DNA of 64,000 nt from Plasmodiophora brassicae (Eukaryota > Endomyxa > Phytomyxea > Plasmodiophorida > Plasmodiophoridae). The DNA is taken from positions 434,001-498,000 of the forward strand of contig JASFAU010000008.1 of the NCBI GenBank assembly GCA_039704465.1, given 5' to 3'. This document shows, piece by piece, positions 1-10,070 of this stretch. The translations under genes and the position numbers were made by a program. Every line of letters begins with the position of its first letter. The stretch's first letter is position 1. The notes beneath the pieces were generated by a model. That model had not been told where the DNA came from. It did not search any database and saw only the letters and a program-made list of their open reading frames with translations.

Positions 1-251
1 CAGCAACCAGAGCGTGCGCTGTCCCGCAGACAACAGGGCCCGCCCAACGCTTCTCGTGTTCCCGTCCGGCGAACGCTGTCCGGGCAGCTGCTGCGTACCG
101 CGAGCTGCAAATCAGCATGCCGCGACGATCTGTACAGTGTGGCAGGGAATGGCCGCCGTTGCGCAATTACGCACGAAATAGTGGGCGTCGTGACTCGTGA
201 CGTTCGGCGGCATTCTCGCCACAGTAGCGACAGCGGTGGTGGGCAGACTCC
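1..251. other. Upstream of LSM12, no gene seen
   Basis: I see no supportable gene here. The overlapping minus-strand reading frames are the complement of the LSM12 coding exon and have no recognisable domain. The stretch probably holds the LSM12 promoter and 5' leader, but I could not identify a TATA or initiator element. Confidence 0.4.
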
Positions 252-1036
252 GTGGCGCGCGGAATGAAGGAGGAGGGGCAGCATCGGGCGACGTCGCCGA
301 CATCGTTCCCGGCGCTGTCCCGAGCGCAGACGGGCGTGCCGCAGGCGACGCCCGATCGTCCTGATTCGCGTCGGGCGGCCAGTGCGCCGATGGGGTCGTC
401 CGGCCCGTTCGACAATCTCGAGCGGCACTGCGGCAAGCCCGTCGAGATCACGCGATCGAACCCAGCCAGGTCGAAGATCACGGGAAGGGTCCTGTTTGCG
501 GACACGACCAATGGTACAATGGCGTTTCGGGCATGCTCTGCGGTCAGCTGACGCCGCCCAGGCATGATTGGGGTCGTCGAGGACGAGACTCTCCAGCTCC
601 ACATCTACCATGTACATTCCCTTCTGCAGATCGACGTCATTGACGATAACCCGACAGACTGGACGCCTAGTGAATGCGCCGGTACGATCTCGGTCGATTC
701 GGGTCTGGAGTGCCCAGGTCTGACAACGCTCGAGCAGGTCTCGGTCTGGTGTCCGACCCGGCTGCCCTGAAATCTCGCCAGGTAGCGGCGCTGGCCGCAA
801 GGCAAGACGAAGCCTTGAAGAATGGCCCGCCAGGCACCTCCGCCGCTGTCCAGGCCCTGTTCGACACAATATCAAAGACAATGTCGTGCCGTTGGAAGGG
901 AAACACGATCGTTGTCCACGACGTTTCGATTGAGAAGCCTTACCGGCAAGGCAACTGCAAAGGAGCCAACCAAACGTCATTGCTGCGCGTCCAGAAGATC
1001 GTTCGTGCCGTGCTGCGAGTCGCCTCCGAGTCCTGA
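252..1036 (+). CDS. LSM12: LSM12-like RNA-binding protein (LSM + anticodon-binding domain)
   Basis: Three exons (252-513, 562-669, 738-1036) with introns of 48 and 68 bp join in phase to give 222 aa. After a basic, Pro/Ser-rich N-terminus of about 55 residues there is an Sm-like fold (KITGRVLFADTTN, then a beta-strand stretch ending LLQIDVID across intron 1). A C-terminal helical 'AD' domain follows, with LFDTISKTM, a core Trp, IVVHDVSI and PYRQGNCKG, the pattern that defines Lsm12. Family members associate with ribosomes and ataxin-2/Pbp1-type complexes in the cytoplasm. I chose the start at 252 because it is the first ATG in frame; an internal Met (about residue 47) could also serve. Family assignment is from recalled motif patterns, and the phase agreement at both introns makes the model firm. 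Confidence 0.82.
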
Positions 1037-1221
1037 CCCTGAGCTCTGTAGGTGGGCGCATATTGGCAGAAGGCCGATTTCGACGCCGATGGTCCCGGCG
1101 ACGCCATGGATACCAGTCAATGAAGGTCGACGTTCATTATTCCACAAGCGGTGTCTTTACGAGGTGTCTTCAGGTGCTGTTGACGCCCCATTGTTTTAGA
1201 CAGCGCGGTAGTGTTATCATG

Positions 1222-3522
1222 TTAGGCTGGCTGGGCCGGCGCCTTGTGGTTCGCTGCGACGAGTCGCCGGAACTCGGACAGGTCATCGGCGATTGCAAAG
1301 TTGTTTGATCTGAGCTTACTGATGAAGAAGGTTGCCGGCAGCTTATAGAATAGGTTGTCTCTTAGCCAGACGAGGATCGGGTTGGATACCTGGCCGATGA
1401 TGCTCTGCATGTGGGACGACCTTGCCACGCCTTTGACGAACGCCATCCGTCTCTGCTCATACTGGTAGCGCGCTTCAATGTCTCCGTCGGCATACGACCC
1501 GTACTTGCCGATCCCGGTAGCCAGAATGAACGCATCCTCAATGGCCAGGCACGCTCCTTGGCCCATGTTAGGTGTTATCGGGTGCGCCGCGTCACCAACC
1601 AGGACAGAATGCTGTGACGACCATCGCGTTCCCGGATCGCGGTCGGTGATGCGGTGCGAGTATCGCTGCGAACCAGGTGTCTTATCGTACAGAACGCGTA
1701 AATCGGCAGGCCAGCTCGCAGTGTGGGCGGCAGTGCCTTCATGGGCTACTTGCTTCACCCACCAGTATGCTGACGAACGCGAGCTGCCGTCGTCGATGTA
1801 CCCGACACTGGATCGAAGGCCGGCGCCGTACAAGATCACCATTGTGCTCGGTGGTATTCCTGCCAGCAAGTTCTCAAACGCGTCTCGAAGCCCGGACGAC
1901 GAATTCAAGTCCACGACGCCTCGATAGCACATTTCGCCGACGTACTTGGCGGGCGTAACCGAGTCGATAGTCGCACGTCGGACAGCGGAGCCGGTCCCGT
2001 CAGCACCAATTAGCAGATGAGAGTCAACGACGTCGTCATCCCCCGTCTTCAAATGCCGGATCTGAACGCGACCGTCGGGAAGAATGCCGACAAACTCCAC
2101 GTTGTACTGGACGAGGTCTGACGGCAGCAGCGCCCGCAAGGCGTGGAGTAACGGCCGACGAGATACAAGCCGGAAACGCTCGCCTGTGCCTCGAACAACG
2201 GCGCTCATGTCGACTCGATTCAGCGTACTCGCATCTGACATCCGCCTCATGACGACCTTGTCGACGACGTGCGTGTGCGTGGTCCAGAACGAAGACGGGA
2301 CGCCCAGCGTTCTCAAAATATGAACAGCCGATGGCCACAAGGCAAGGTCGGCGCCATCCTCTGCTTGGGACGCTGGCCGCCTTTCGTAGACGATACACGG
2401 TATGCCCTGCTTGTGCAGCGTTATTGCTGTAACGAGCCCACCGATTCCCGCCCCTGCAATGACGACACGGCGAGTACGGTCAGGCTTTCGTGGGTCAACG
2501 TCACCGGCCTTCGGGAACGATTTCGCAGAGCGAACGAACTGGACGAAGAGAACCGCAACGATCAGGACATGCAGATCGACGACGCCCCGGTGTAACAGCC
2601 GACGACACACGGTTTCGAACAGGAATGCCCAGACGGGGAGGGTGCAGTGCACCAGGCTGCGAGCGACAACGCTGTCGAACCGATACGGTCGGTGCCAAAG
2701 CATCCGGCAGATCTCGATCCCCCGTGGAGCGGAGAGCACGGCGAGCGCAAAGGACGCCGTTGTCGGAGCCAATGCGGCCATGCTCAGGTAGGCAAGCACC
2801 AGTGACGTCGAGTGTGCCACAGATGAGGCACGATCGCCGACAAGAACAGGAATGGTGACCTTGCCCGCAAGCCAGTCCGGTCGTCGATCGTTCAGGTTCA
2901 GGACGACAAACAGCGCGAACTTGATGAAGAACGACGGGACGATCAGGAACAGCAGCCGCCCCGCGATGCTGCTGAGATCCGATGTTTGCGTCCAAGCAGC
3001 AAACACGGGCAGCAGAACGTTCTGGACCAGGGCTGCGGTGACCTCGCCCAGCGCTCTGTGATTCAACATCAGCGGCGGCGACGAGTACTGGTGCGCAAGG
3101 GCGAGCATTGCTATTGCGAGTGGAGCGACTCGCGGTGGAAGGACGCACGCGACCAGCGCCGCACTGTAGATGGCGAAACCGGCGGCAATGTACAGGGATA
3201 CGATCGGGTCGACTTTGGAGGAAGGCGATGGATCGGAAAGGACACGCGATCCTCCTGTCAACCTCGTCCCGTGCCGGTTGAGTCGATCCGACGACAGGTC
3301 GTAGAATTCGCCCGTGTAATGGGCGACCATCTGGCAGGAGAACACGAACATGTAGGCGAACAGGAGCATCTTCACGTCGACGGCGCCGGCGTCGCCCACG
3401 CCAATGGCCACGCCGCACAGGTACGTCACCGCGCTGAACATGGTCATGTGCACGCGCCCTAGTCGAACCACGGACCAGAACCGGGCCGACACTGACGGCC
3501 CGGGTTCCACGCCCACACCCAT
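1222..3522 (-). CDS. UbiA prenyltransferase fused to FAD-dependent monooxygenase
   Basis: One uninterrupted frame of about 766 aa. Residues ~10-330 are a polytopic UbiA/MenA-type domain with both Asp-rich prenyl-diphosphate motifs: YDLSSDRLN near 75, and NDRRPDWLAGK near 215 with the downstream GK typical of MenA. It also has YSSPPL and alternating hydrophobic helices. Residues ~355-740 are a class A flavin monooxygenase with GAGIGGL (FAD Rossmann), a DG motif (LIGADGTG) and GDAAHPITPNMGQGA, closest in style to zeaxanthin epoxidase/salicylate hydroxylase relatives. Inferred activity: prenylation of an aromatic or quinone-like acceptor at a membrane, then hydroxylation or epoxidation of the product by the tethered flavoenzyme. 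The longer frame opens with GTG at 3555, so I used ATG at 3522. No introns, unlike most neighbours, which suits bacterial ancestry. The substrate is unknown. Confidence 0.85.
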   Translation of the reverse strand: MGVGVEPGPSVSARFWSVVRLGRVHMTMFSAVTYLCGVAIGVGDAGAVDVKMLLFAYMFVFSCQMVAHYTGEFYDLSSDRLNRHGTRLTGGSRVLSDPSPSSKVDPIVSLYIAAGFAIYSAALVACVLPPRVAPLAIAMLALAHQYSSPPLMLNHRALGEVTAALVQNVLLPVFAAWTQTSDLSSIAGRLLFLIVPSFFIKFALFVVLNLNDRRPDWLAGKVTIPVLVGDRASSVAHSTSLVLAYLSMAALAPTTASFALAVLSAPRGIEICRMLWHRPYRFDSVVARSLVHCTLPVWAFLFETVCRRLLHRGVVDLHVLIVAVLFVQFVRSAKSFPKAGDVDPRKPDRTRRVVIAGAGIGGLVTAITLHKQGIPCIVYERRPASQAEDGADLALWPSAVHILRTLGVPSSFWTTHTHVVDKVVMRRMSDASTLNRVDMSAVVRGTGERFRLVSRRPLLHALRALLPSDLVQYNVEFVGILPDGRVQIRHLKTGDDDVVDSHLLIGADGTGSAVRRATIDSVTPAKYVGEMCYRGVVDLNSSSGLRDAFENLLAGIPPSTMVILYGAGLRSSVGYIDDGSSRSSAYWWVKQVAHEGTAAHTASWPADLRVLYDKTPGSQRYSHRITDRDPGTRWSSQHSVLVGDAAHPITPNMGQGACLAIEDAFILATGIGKYGSYADGDIEARYQYEQRRMAFVKGVARSSHMQSIIGQVSNPILVWLRDNLFYKLPATFFISKLRSNNFAIADDLSEFRRLVAANHKAPAQPA

Positions 3523-3990
3523 CGCGGCGACAACCGCCAAATTGTCCCGCCCCACTCTGACGGTAGTGACGTCCAGACCTGAACGCGAAGTACGTCGGAC
3601 GCGTCGATTCGATCGCAGTCGGGGACCGATTTTCGTCGCGGACCCCAGACTCGTTTTGGCGAAGGCCCGAACGAATCGCCAACAACGGCGTAGCGACGAC
3701 GACCCCGATACGGTTGGCTAGTACCACCCAGCGATGCGCGACGACGACGACGAACCTGGGCAGCATCACTGTCGCCGGCAGGTCGATCGAACGATACGAT
3801 GACACCCTACGATTTATTAGTACCGGGCAGTAGAGGGGTTGCACGAGCCCCAGTTTATCCCGGTGCGTCCCTCGAATCGCATTGCCCATTGCAAAACTGT
3901 CAACGTCGGCCACACTAAGCTACGGTTCGAGTATGAAAGGTCGGGGATGGGGAACAAGGCGGGGTGGTGCATTCGTCATTCTATGGACAG
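3523..3990. other. Intergenic between two minus-strand genes
   Basis: This 468-bp stretch lies between the stop of the phosphodiesterase gene and the start of the UbiA fusion. A long minus-strand frame enters it from the fusion gene but carries no conserved domain, so I treat it as promoter and leader. No obvious polyadenylation signal or repeat. Confidence 0.4.
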
Positions 3991-5605
3991 TTAAGCGGCA
4001 GATGGACTGGGTGCCCGCTGAAGCTCTGTGAGGATAACGGCGTACACGGCGGTGGCATCGACGACCTTCGGCAGGCCAGCGAGGGAGTCCAAATCTGACA
4101 CGATGAGAACAGGACGGACGGCGTCATCGATCCGGCCATGGGATCCAGCGATACGTCGGCAGGAGTCGTCGCCGACTGGGGTGGCGTTGATGAGGACGCG
4201 CAACCGGAAGACTTGCGAGAGGATCGCTTTCACGACCAGGTGGGCGTACCCGATCCACGAGCCAAACCAGGGCGGGCGCCAGGTCAGCATTTCGCACGGA
4301 TCGTATCCGGGCTTGTCGTGGATGGCGACGGTGCGCGCATAGTCGGGCGCGTCGGCATCGTTGAGCCAGAAGTAGTACGTGAACCACGCGTTACCCTCGG
4401 CCACGCAAACGAGTTCGCCAGCACGATGGACACTGAGTGCTGCGGCCGCCCACGTCGGCACGTCATCCCGATCGAACACGAACGCGATCCCCTTTGTGGA
4501 CTTCAGCAACCTCTTAACTGGATCCACGTCTTCCGCCTTGGCAACGTGCACAATGGAGACCTGGTGATCGGAATGTGCAAACGCGCGGGACGACCCATAG
4601 TCGAGAGTCAGCCCACCGCGCTCGGTGCGGGTGGCGACGTACCCGGCACGGTTCAGAACGCGATTGATGTGCACTGGATGGTTGACCGGGACGATGCCGT
4701 ACTCGGAAAGGATTATGACTCGTGCCCCGTGATCCTCGTAGAACGTGACCAGGTCCCGCAGGACACCATCGATCTCGGCCAGGCTATCCAGTACCGACGG
4801 CGACGATGGGCCATCGCGTTGCAGGACGTAATCGAGGTGCGGTAGGTAGATGAAGCTCAATACGGGATCGAACTCGTCGTCGACCATCTTGGACGCATCG
4901 GCAATCCATTGCGAGCTTGCAATGCCGGCCAATGGCCCCCAGAAACGATGCAACGGGAACCGCCCCAGCCTAGATTGCAGAGAATCGCGCAACGCGGCCG
5001 GCTTCGTCCAGATGTCAGGAAGCTTGCGCCCATCAGACAGGTACTAAACGGGTCGTCAGTCTCGAAACCGTGGAGCAACAACGGGGACGACTCGGAACCT
5101 GTGGGCGCGGCACGACCGCAACGTCGAGTGCATCTGTTCGTGACGTTCATTCAGGCACGTAAAGTCATTGGCAGTGCACGCAGGCATACCATCGTGCATG
5201 CAATGCCATCCACAATTGCTAAACGTGACCGCCGTCGGGTCGATGGCCTTGACCGTATCGAAGATTCGCTGGCCGCGAACCAGCGCCCGGCTCTGATGCC
5301 AGTTACGAACCTCCTTCAGAACGGGATCGTAGAACCCGTTGGCCGTTATCGAATGCTCCGCAGGGGACGCCCCTGTGAGATACTGCAACAGGCAACCGGT
5401 TAGCGCCAGACACCTCGAGGGTTCGCCTTGGTGCGCCCCGAACCGTAGCCTGGGCGACGCAGGTCACAGCCGGGAACGCTGCCTCGATTTCCCGACAGGC
5501 GCTGCGTGCCTGGAACTCGTGCAGGAACGGCGTCTGGGTCGGCCCGATTAACGACTGGGTTAACCCGACCACATCAATGACGCAAGTCTTCGTCAGAATC
5601 GGCAT
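3991..5605 (-). CDS. Alkaline phosphatase-superfamily phosphodiesterase (EboF-like)
   Basis: Three exons (5605-5444, 5382-5092, 5043-3991; introns 61 and 48 bp, all phase 0) give about 501 aa. It matches the type I phosphodiesterase/nucleotide pyrophosphatase family: N-terminal metal Asp in CVIDVVGLT, nucleophile Thr in AQATYLTG (created exactly at the first splice), ANGFYD, QSRALVRGQ, DGRKLPDIW, QWIADASKM, LPHLDYVLQ (His/Asp ligands), LSEYGI and the terminal GSHGR. The long WFTYYFWL and KPGYDPCE segments are characteristic of the bacterial subfamily that occurs in ebo/EDB gene clusters. It hydrolyses a phosphodiester or phosphomonoester of unknown identity; there is no signal peptide or membrane anchor. 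It lies just upstream of, and co-directional with, the UbiA fusion. The second donor could shift by a codon. An alternative upstream codon in frame (5668) is less likely. Confidence 0.85.
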
Positions 5606-5984
5606 CGGCGTTCGCAAACGTCGCCCCAAAACGTGGCCAGTTGCCCCGTGGCGACTTGCGCGTTTCAAGTCCGAAGAAGGGCGTAGCCAATGGCTGACCG
5701 TCCGCCCCGACTGCTGCGACGCCTCGGGACGGCGTTCGTGCAGTGCCCGACTGAGGTGGGGATGTCCGCTGCACGTCGTGCACGCGTTCGTGTCTCACGT
5801 GGGAAGTGCGGATGCGTGTGCAGGCGCAGGTGTACGGCGCATGCGTGCTCAAGAACCTCGACCGGTTGGAGAAGGGCGTCTGCGAGGACACGTTTCAGGC
5901 GCTGGCGCGTTGCGTTCGCCAGGCCGTTCAGCAGACGCGGTCGCGACGATGATGGATGTAACGGAATGTATTGGATCGGGGGTG
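5606..5984. other. Intergenic, no gene seen
   Basis: Between the phosphodiesterase start and the stop of the TPR-like gene. Several overlapping frames exist on both strands but none has plausible domain content or codon pattern. Presumed 5' region of the phosphodiesterase and 3' region of its neighbour. Confidence 0.35.
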
Positions 5985-7172
5985 CTATGTGGGCGGTGCT
6001 GCTGCGGTCAGGTATTGGGCAAGCCATTCTGGGATCCAGCGGCGCGATGGACTCCATGTGAACAAAGGCGATCGGGCGCTATCAGCGTCGGACGCCTGCA
6101 ATACGCGGCGGGCGTCCGGCTCGCGGCTCCTTCCGTTCCATTCCATATGCTTCAGCAGGTCGGCGTACGTTTCACGTGCGGCACGAAGCGCCATCGATTC
6201 GGCCGCTGACAGAAACGGGAACTTTGCCAGTTTCGAGATCGCCGAACGCAGCAGCCCCTCGGACAGGATCGCTTCGCCGGCGTGCTTGTAGAACGCGGCC
6301 AGCAGTCGAAGGGATTCGACGTTTAGCACGTCGTGGTCTGGCAGTCCCTGCACGTGTCACGCGAATCAACACGAGCCGACATCGAATCGACGAGACGCGG
6401 GGTTACGGCCGCCTCGGACGCCGACAGGGCGTCCTTCAGCGTCTGCTGAGCAGCGGGGCTGGTGCCTTGTGCAGCGCCGAGGAGCTGACTCGCGGCAACG
6501 AGCAGCGGCGACTTGCCCGGCTCCAATGCGGAACGCGCCTCAGCAAGGATCGGTTCAGCACCGAGTGGATCTCGCTCCATCATGATCCACCCGGTTACCA
6601 AACGAATCGCGCCTAACAACGCGGCACGTGGGCACAGGCCAATGTCAACCAACGCGACCCGCCATACCTTGGACGTCATCGGACGCACCGCGACCGGCAT
6701 CCAGCAAACCAGTCGGGTCGTTGGCAATGACGGCACGCACAGCAGCGGTACGAGCGCCCTCTAGGTTCAGTTCTCCCGCAGGATGACAGCTCCCGCGATG
6801 GTTAGCAAGATGGCGCGCTGCCTGGATGGAGGGATGCCCCAGCTCCTCGATCGTTCGAAGACGGTCGCACTCGTCCTTGAACTGCCCTCGCTGCTGGTAG
6901 GCAAACGCGGCGCGTTCGACAATCGACGCCATCAGGGCCGGCATTCTTAACGGGCGAACGATATCGCAGGCGCGGTTCAGCCTCGATTCCACCTGCCCAT
7001 CGACGCCCAGGTGCACCCGTCGCCGCACCAAGTCGTCTGCCTCCACGACCTCGTCGATCGGCGGGCCGGCGCCCGCCTCCAGGGCCCCGCCATCGCCCCA
7101 GTCGAACGCGACGCCGTACGCGCTGTACCGACGGCGGCAGGAGCGACGACCGAACAGCCCCACTACGGACAT
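5985..7172 (-). CDS. TPR-like all-helical protein, possibly mitochondrial
   Basis: Model of three exons (7172-6668, 6612-6407, 6347-5985) with introns of 55 and 59 bp that keep phase, giving about 357 aa. The N-terminus (MSVVGLFGRRSCRRRY) is Arg-rich and free of acidic residues, as in mitochondrial presequences. The body is a run of amphipathic helices with Ala/Leu/Tyr spacing like tetratricopeptide repeats, e.g. VERAAFAYQQRGQF, PILAEARSALEPGKS and LLAAFYKHAGEAILSEG. I do not recognise a specific family; TTC19-like proteins are one possibility. Another GTC donor about 15 bp downstream of the second donor would also keep frame, and a further intron around 6780 is possible. GTG at 7187 precedes the chosen ATG in frame. 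Confidence 0.55.
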
Positions 7173-7300
7173 GAGCGAAAATGGCACGATGCAGCAGGCG
7201 CTTCAGCGTCGCTGGCTACCTACCAGCATCGCGGACACGAGCGATGCCGTCGCTTCAGCCCTATTGACTACCGACAGCGCGAGAGACGTTGACTTGAGGA

Positions 7301-8293
7301 TTACACCAGTGTCTTCGTGGCACTGGAATGCGTGGCACTGGAACGCGAGGCGCTGGCCGGGGAATGCATGGCACTGCGGGGCGAGGCAACCCCCGCGGGT
7401 AGCAAGGACAGCGGCGATGCGATCCACGGCGCGAGCACATTGGAGTCGTTCAGGCATAGGTGGACCCGCCACCACATGCGGTTGACGACGTCGTATGGGT
7501 CGTTGGGGTCGGACTGGGACGGGTTCGTGTCCCACGGTTTCTGGAGCACGTAGTGAATGTTGCGCACGTCGCTGATGTCCCAGAGGTCGGGGTGGGAGAC
7601 GATCAGGGTCTTGAGCGCGTTGTAGACGTACGGGAGCAGGAACGTGGATTCAGCAAAGTACTCGTTGAGGAAGTCCTGGTCTGCGAATGGGTACGACGAC
7701 CTGTCGGCAGCGGCAAGGGCAGCTGTCAGGCTGGTCAGCGTGTCGAGGGAGGGGCACAGGACGAGGAGCCCAGAGTTGAAGTACGACGCCAACGCGCCAC
7801 GCTTCGATGTGAACGCGCAGTTGGCGGGCACCCACGATTTCGGATACTGGGGCAGTCGGTTCTGGTTGCAGGTGCAGGCTGGGCACGCGGCCAAGTCGAC
7901 GTGACCGGGGACCAGGTCGAATACATCGTCCATGTGGCGTAACACGAGCATGTCGCTATCCAGGAAGCAGACCTTGTCGTAATCCACTAACGACCAGGCT
8001 TGCAGTTTCGTCCAGACTTCAGCGAACCTTTCAAACGCATAGTCCTTCCTCGAAGAAGTACTGGGACCGGGGTCGACTGGATCGACGTGTACAACTCGCA
8101 TGCCAGGAACGCCCGCGACAGATATCAGCGTATGCGAACTGACCGCTGACGTTACCATGGCCACAAGCGGGTACGCGGTCCCCGATGACATCAGGGATCG
8201 CCCAAGGGTCACTGTGCCAACGGCATACTGGTCGCGCGTCAACAGCGTTGCCCACGCTCGTCTCTCGCTCGATTCCTTCTTCCTCGACCCCAT
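7301..8293 (-). CDS. GT8 (glycogenin/galactinol synthase-like) glycosyltransferase
   Basis: Intronless frame of 330 aa starting at ATG 8293 (the frame continues upstream only to a TTG). A GT-A fold of family GT8 is clear: RAWATLLTRDQYAVG (nucleotide-sugar binding strand), the segment LVDYDKVCFLDSDMLVL with the DxD metal motif (DSD), ACPACTCNQ, YFNSGLLVLCPS, FADQDFLNEYF and a C-terminal HYVLQKPWD carrying the conserved His/Lys-Pro-Trp. These enzymes transfer glucose, galactose or related sugars from UDP-sugars. No signal peptide or membrane helix is visible, so a cytosolic glycogenin- or galactinol-synthase-like role is likely. The last 40 residues are low-complexity Ser/Ala/Thr. The acceptor cannot be told from sequence. 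Confidence 0.88.
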   Translation of the reverse strand: MGSRKKESSERRAWATLLTRDQYAVGTVTLGRSLMSSGTAYPLVAMVTSAVSSHTLISVAGVPGMRVVHVDPVDPGPSTSSRKDYAFERFAEVWTKLQAWSLVDYDKVCFLDSDMLVLRHMDDVFDLVPGHVDLAACPACTCNQNRLPQYPKSWVPANCAFTSKRGALASYFNSGLLVLCPSLDTLTSLTAALAAADRSSYPFADQDFLNEYFAESTFLLPYVYNALKTLIVSHPDLWDISDVRNIHYVLQKPWDTNPSQSDPNDPYDVVNRMWWRVHLCLNDSNVLAPWIASPLSLLPAGVASPRSAMHSPASASRSSATHSSATKTLV

Positions 8294-8687
8294 TCTCGGG
8301 ATGTCGACTGGGCGGACTTGACGACCAAGAAGCAAATCACGTCGCGTCGAAAGTGTTAACTGTCCCAGGCAGACCTTGTTCTGGACCCCGGCTGCGACCC
8401 TTCGGGCGTTCGGCCACTAGCTCTGTGACGACCGAAAGACGCGCCGCGGACGGCTTATCTGTTACACAAGTCGGCCACTGCGAAATGCACAGCGCCTCTA
8501 CCCACTTCGTTCGGTTTTAATAAGCCGGAACCATCGGCTGAAAACGATTCGACTGTGGCGCTATTTTGGGGCAGCAGGGTCGCGGAACTCGGATACCTAA
8601 ATTCGGGGGTCGACCTTTTCAGTCAACAGCCGATCCAGGGCGCTGGCAGTGAGTCGTCCAGAACACCGCGATCGCTTCACTGCAGTC
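8294..8687. other. Divergent promoter region between GT8 and PI-PLC genes
   Basis: About 390 bp separating two divergently transcribed genes, so it should contain both promoters. No convincing TATA box or repeat was recognised. Confidence 0.4.
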
Positions 8688-9846
8688 ATGAAGCACGCGG
8701 TTCACGCGTTAGCGGTCATGCGTTTGCTCGTATTCGTCACGGGGCGTCTGGCGGCGTTCGATCCGGGCGACTGGATGCGCGACCTCCGTGAGGTGATCGG
8801 CCAGTTCCCGCTGACACGCGTCGCCATTCCCGGAAGCCACAACTCCGGATCGCATGCCGCCACATGGAAGAGCGCCCGATCCGATGATAGCGAGCTGCAT
8901 CCCGTGCTGCACAAAGTGGTACCTTTCGTCGTTGCCGATTGGGCTCGTGTACGTTCGACTGTGTCCGTTGGCGCCACCCGACCATACTGACATGTCGCAG
9001 TGTCAGCGAAACTCGATTCTCTTGCAGTTACTGAACGGCATTCGTTATCTGGATGTTCGCCTGCAGTATGCACCGGGTGGCAAATCGTCGTTGTGCCACT
9101 CGGTCTGCTGCATGCCGCTGGCTGATTTCAACAGGGAGCTACGCGAGTTCGTCGACGGGCACGCCAGCGAAATTGTCATCGTCCACAGCCATCGCGGCAT
9201 ATTCGGCCTGTCCGACAACCGTGACGAGGCGGCTGCCCAGCAGAACGAAGTCGTCCCTGCGGTGGTCGACGGCATTGGGCGCGAGCGAGTCGCGAACCGT
9301 CTGTTTACAGCCGGTTCCCTCGTCAATGCATTCATGGACGCCGGTGTCAACGTCGTCATGGTGTTCCCGGATGAGAGCGTCTCTCGCCGACACAACATAT
9401 GGGACGAATCACAGAGCCTAACGCGACACTGGCCGGCATCGGAGAACGTCCGCGACGTTCTCAACTTTGCCAAGGAGCTCTGGCGGAAGCGCGACAATTT
9501 CTCCAAGTTGCACGTTGCCGAACTTATCCTGTCCCCGAAGGACACGAGCATCGTTGCTGCCGCGGCCGCCGGTCTGGCAACCGGTGTACCTTTGGGGATT
9601 GTCGGGTCATCCCTCTGCAAGGGCTTGGCAGACTACTACGTTCCGCAGACGATTATGGGATTCTGCAGACAGCTAACCGAATCTGTGCCCGACTTCCTTC
9701 ACCACTGCTGGGTCACCAGCAGCGACGACATCTTCGAGAACATCAACATCATCATGATTGACGACTGCGACATGCAATCCGGGGCGATCATCAAACGCAT
9801 CGTTCAAGTCAACCTGGACAAGATCCCGTTGACGAATGGCCCATAG
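8688..9846 (+). CDS. Secreted PI-PLC X-domain (phosphatidylinositol phosphodiesterase) protein
   Basis: Two exons (8688-8948, 9001-9846; 52-bp intron, phase 0) encode 368 aa. The N-terminus from ATG 8688 is a signal peptide-like hydrophobic stretch (MKHAVHALAVMRLLVFVTG). The PLC X-domain follows: VAIPGSHNSGS with the first catalytic His, then across the splice RYLDVRLQY, LCHSVCC with the second catalytic His, EIVIVHSHRG, and a C-terminal NIIMIDDCD strand. This resembles bacterial PI-PLC and eukaryotic PLCXD proteins. Such enzymes cleave phosphatidylinositol or GPI anchors without calcium. No Y, PH or C2 domain is present. Extracellular or lumenal location is inferred from the leader. Confidence 0.85.
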
Positions 9847-10070
9847 GTCACCTCCACTTCATCGTCTAACGAAACTGCAGGCGATGGCTGCACGTGACAC
9901 CTGAGATCAGCCTCACAGCGGGCTCTCTACCTATTGCAACGAGGTTCTAGGGGCAGCTACACCCATTAAATCATGGTGTGCCTGTCAAGTACCCAGGCAG
10001 CGGTCGATCACGGGTACCGCCTAGCTCCTGTAGTGTAATAGCATCTCCTGCATTACACATCGTGCTCACC
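9847..10070. other. Short intergenic gap
   Basis: 224 bp between two plus-strand genes; terminator of the PI-PLC gene and promoter of the next. No specific element recognised. Confidence 0.3.

Noticed and set aside
167..604. Minus-strand ORF over LSM12
   Set aside because: Complement of a conserved coding exon; no domain and Arg/Cys-rich.
2501..3913. Long minus-strand ORF of 470 codons
   Set aside because: It overlaps the UbiA-monooxygenase gene in another frame, is Arg/Pro/Ala-rich and has no domain; a GC-driven shadow frame.
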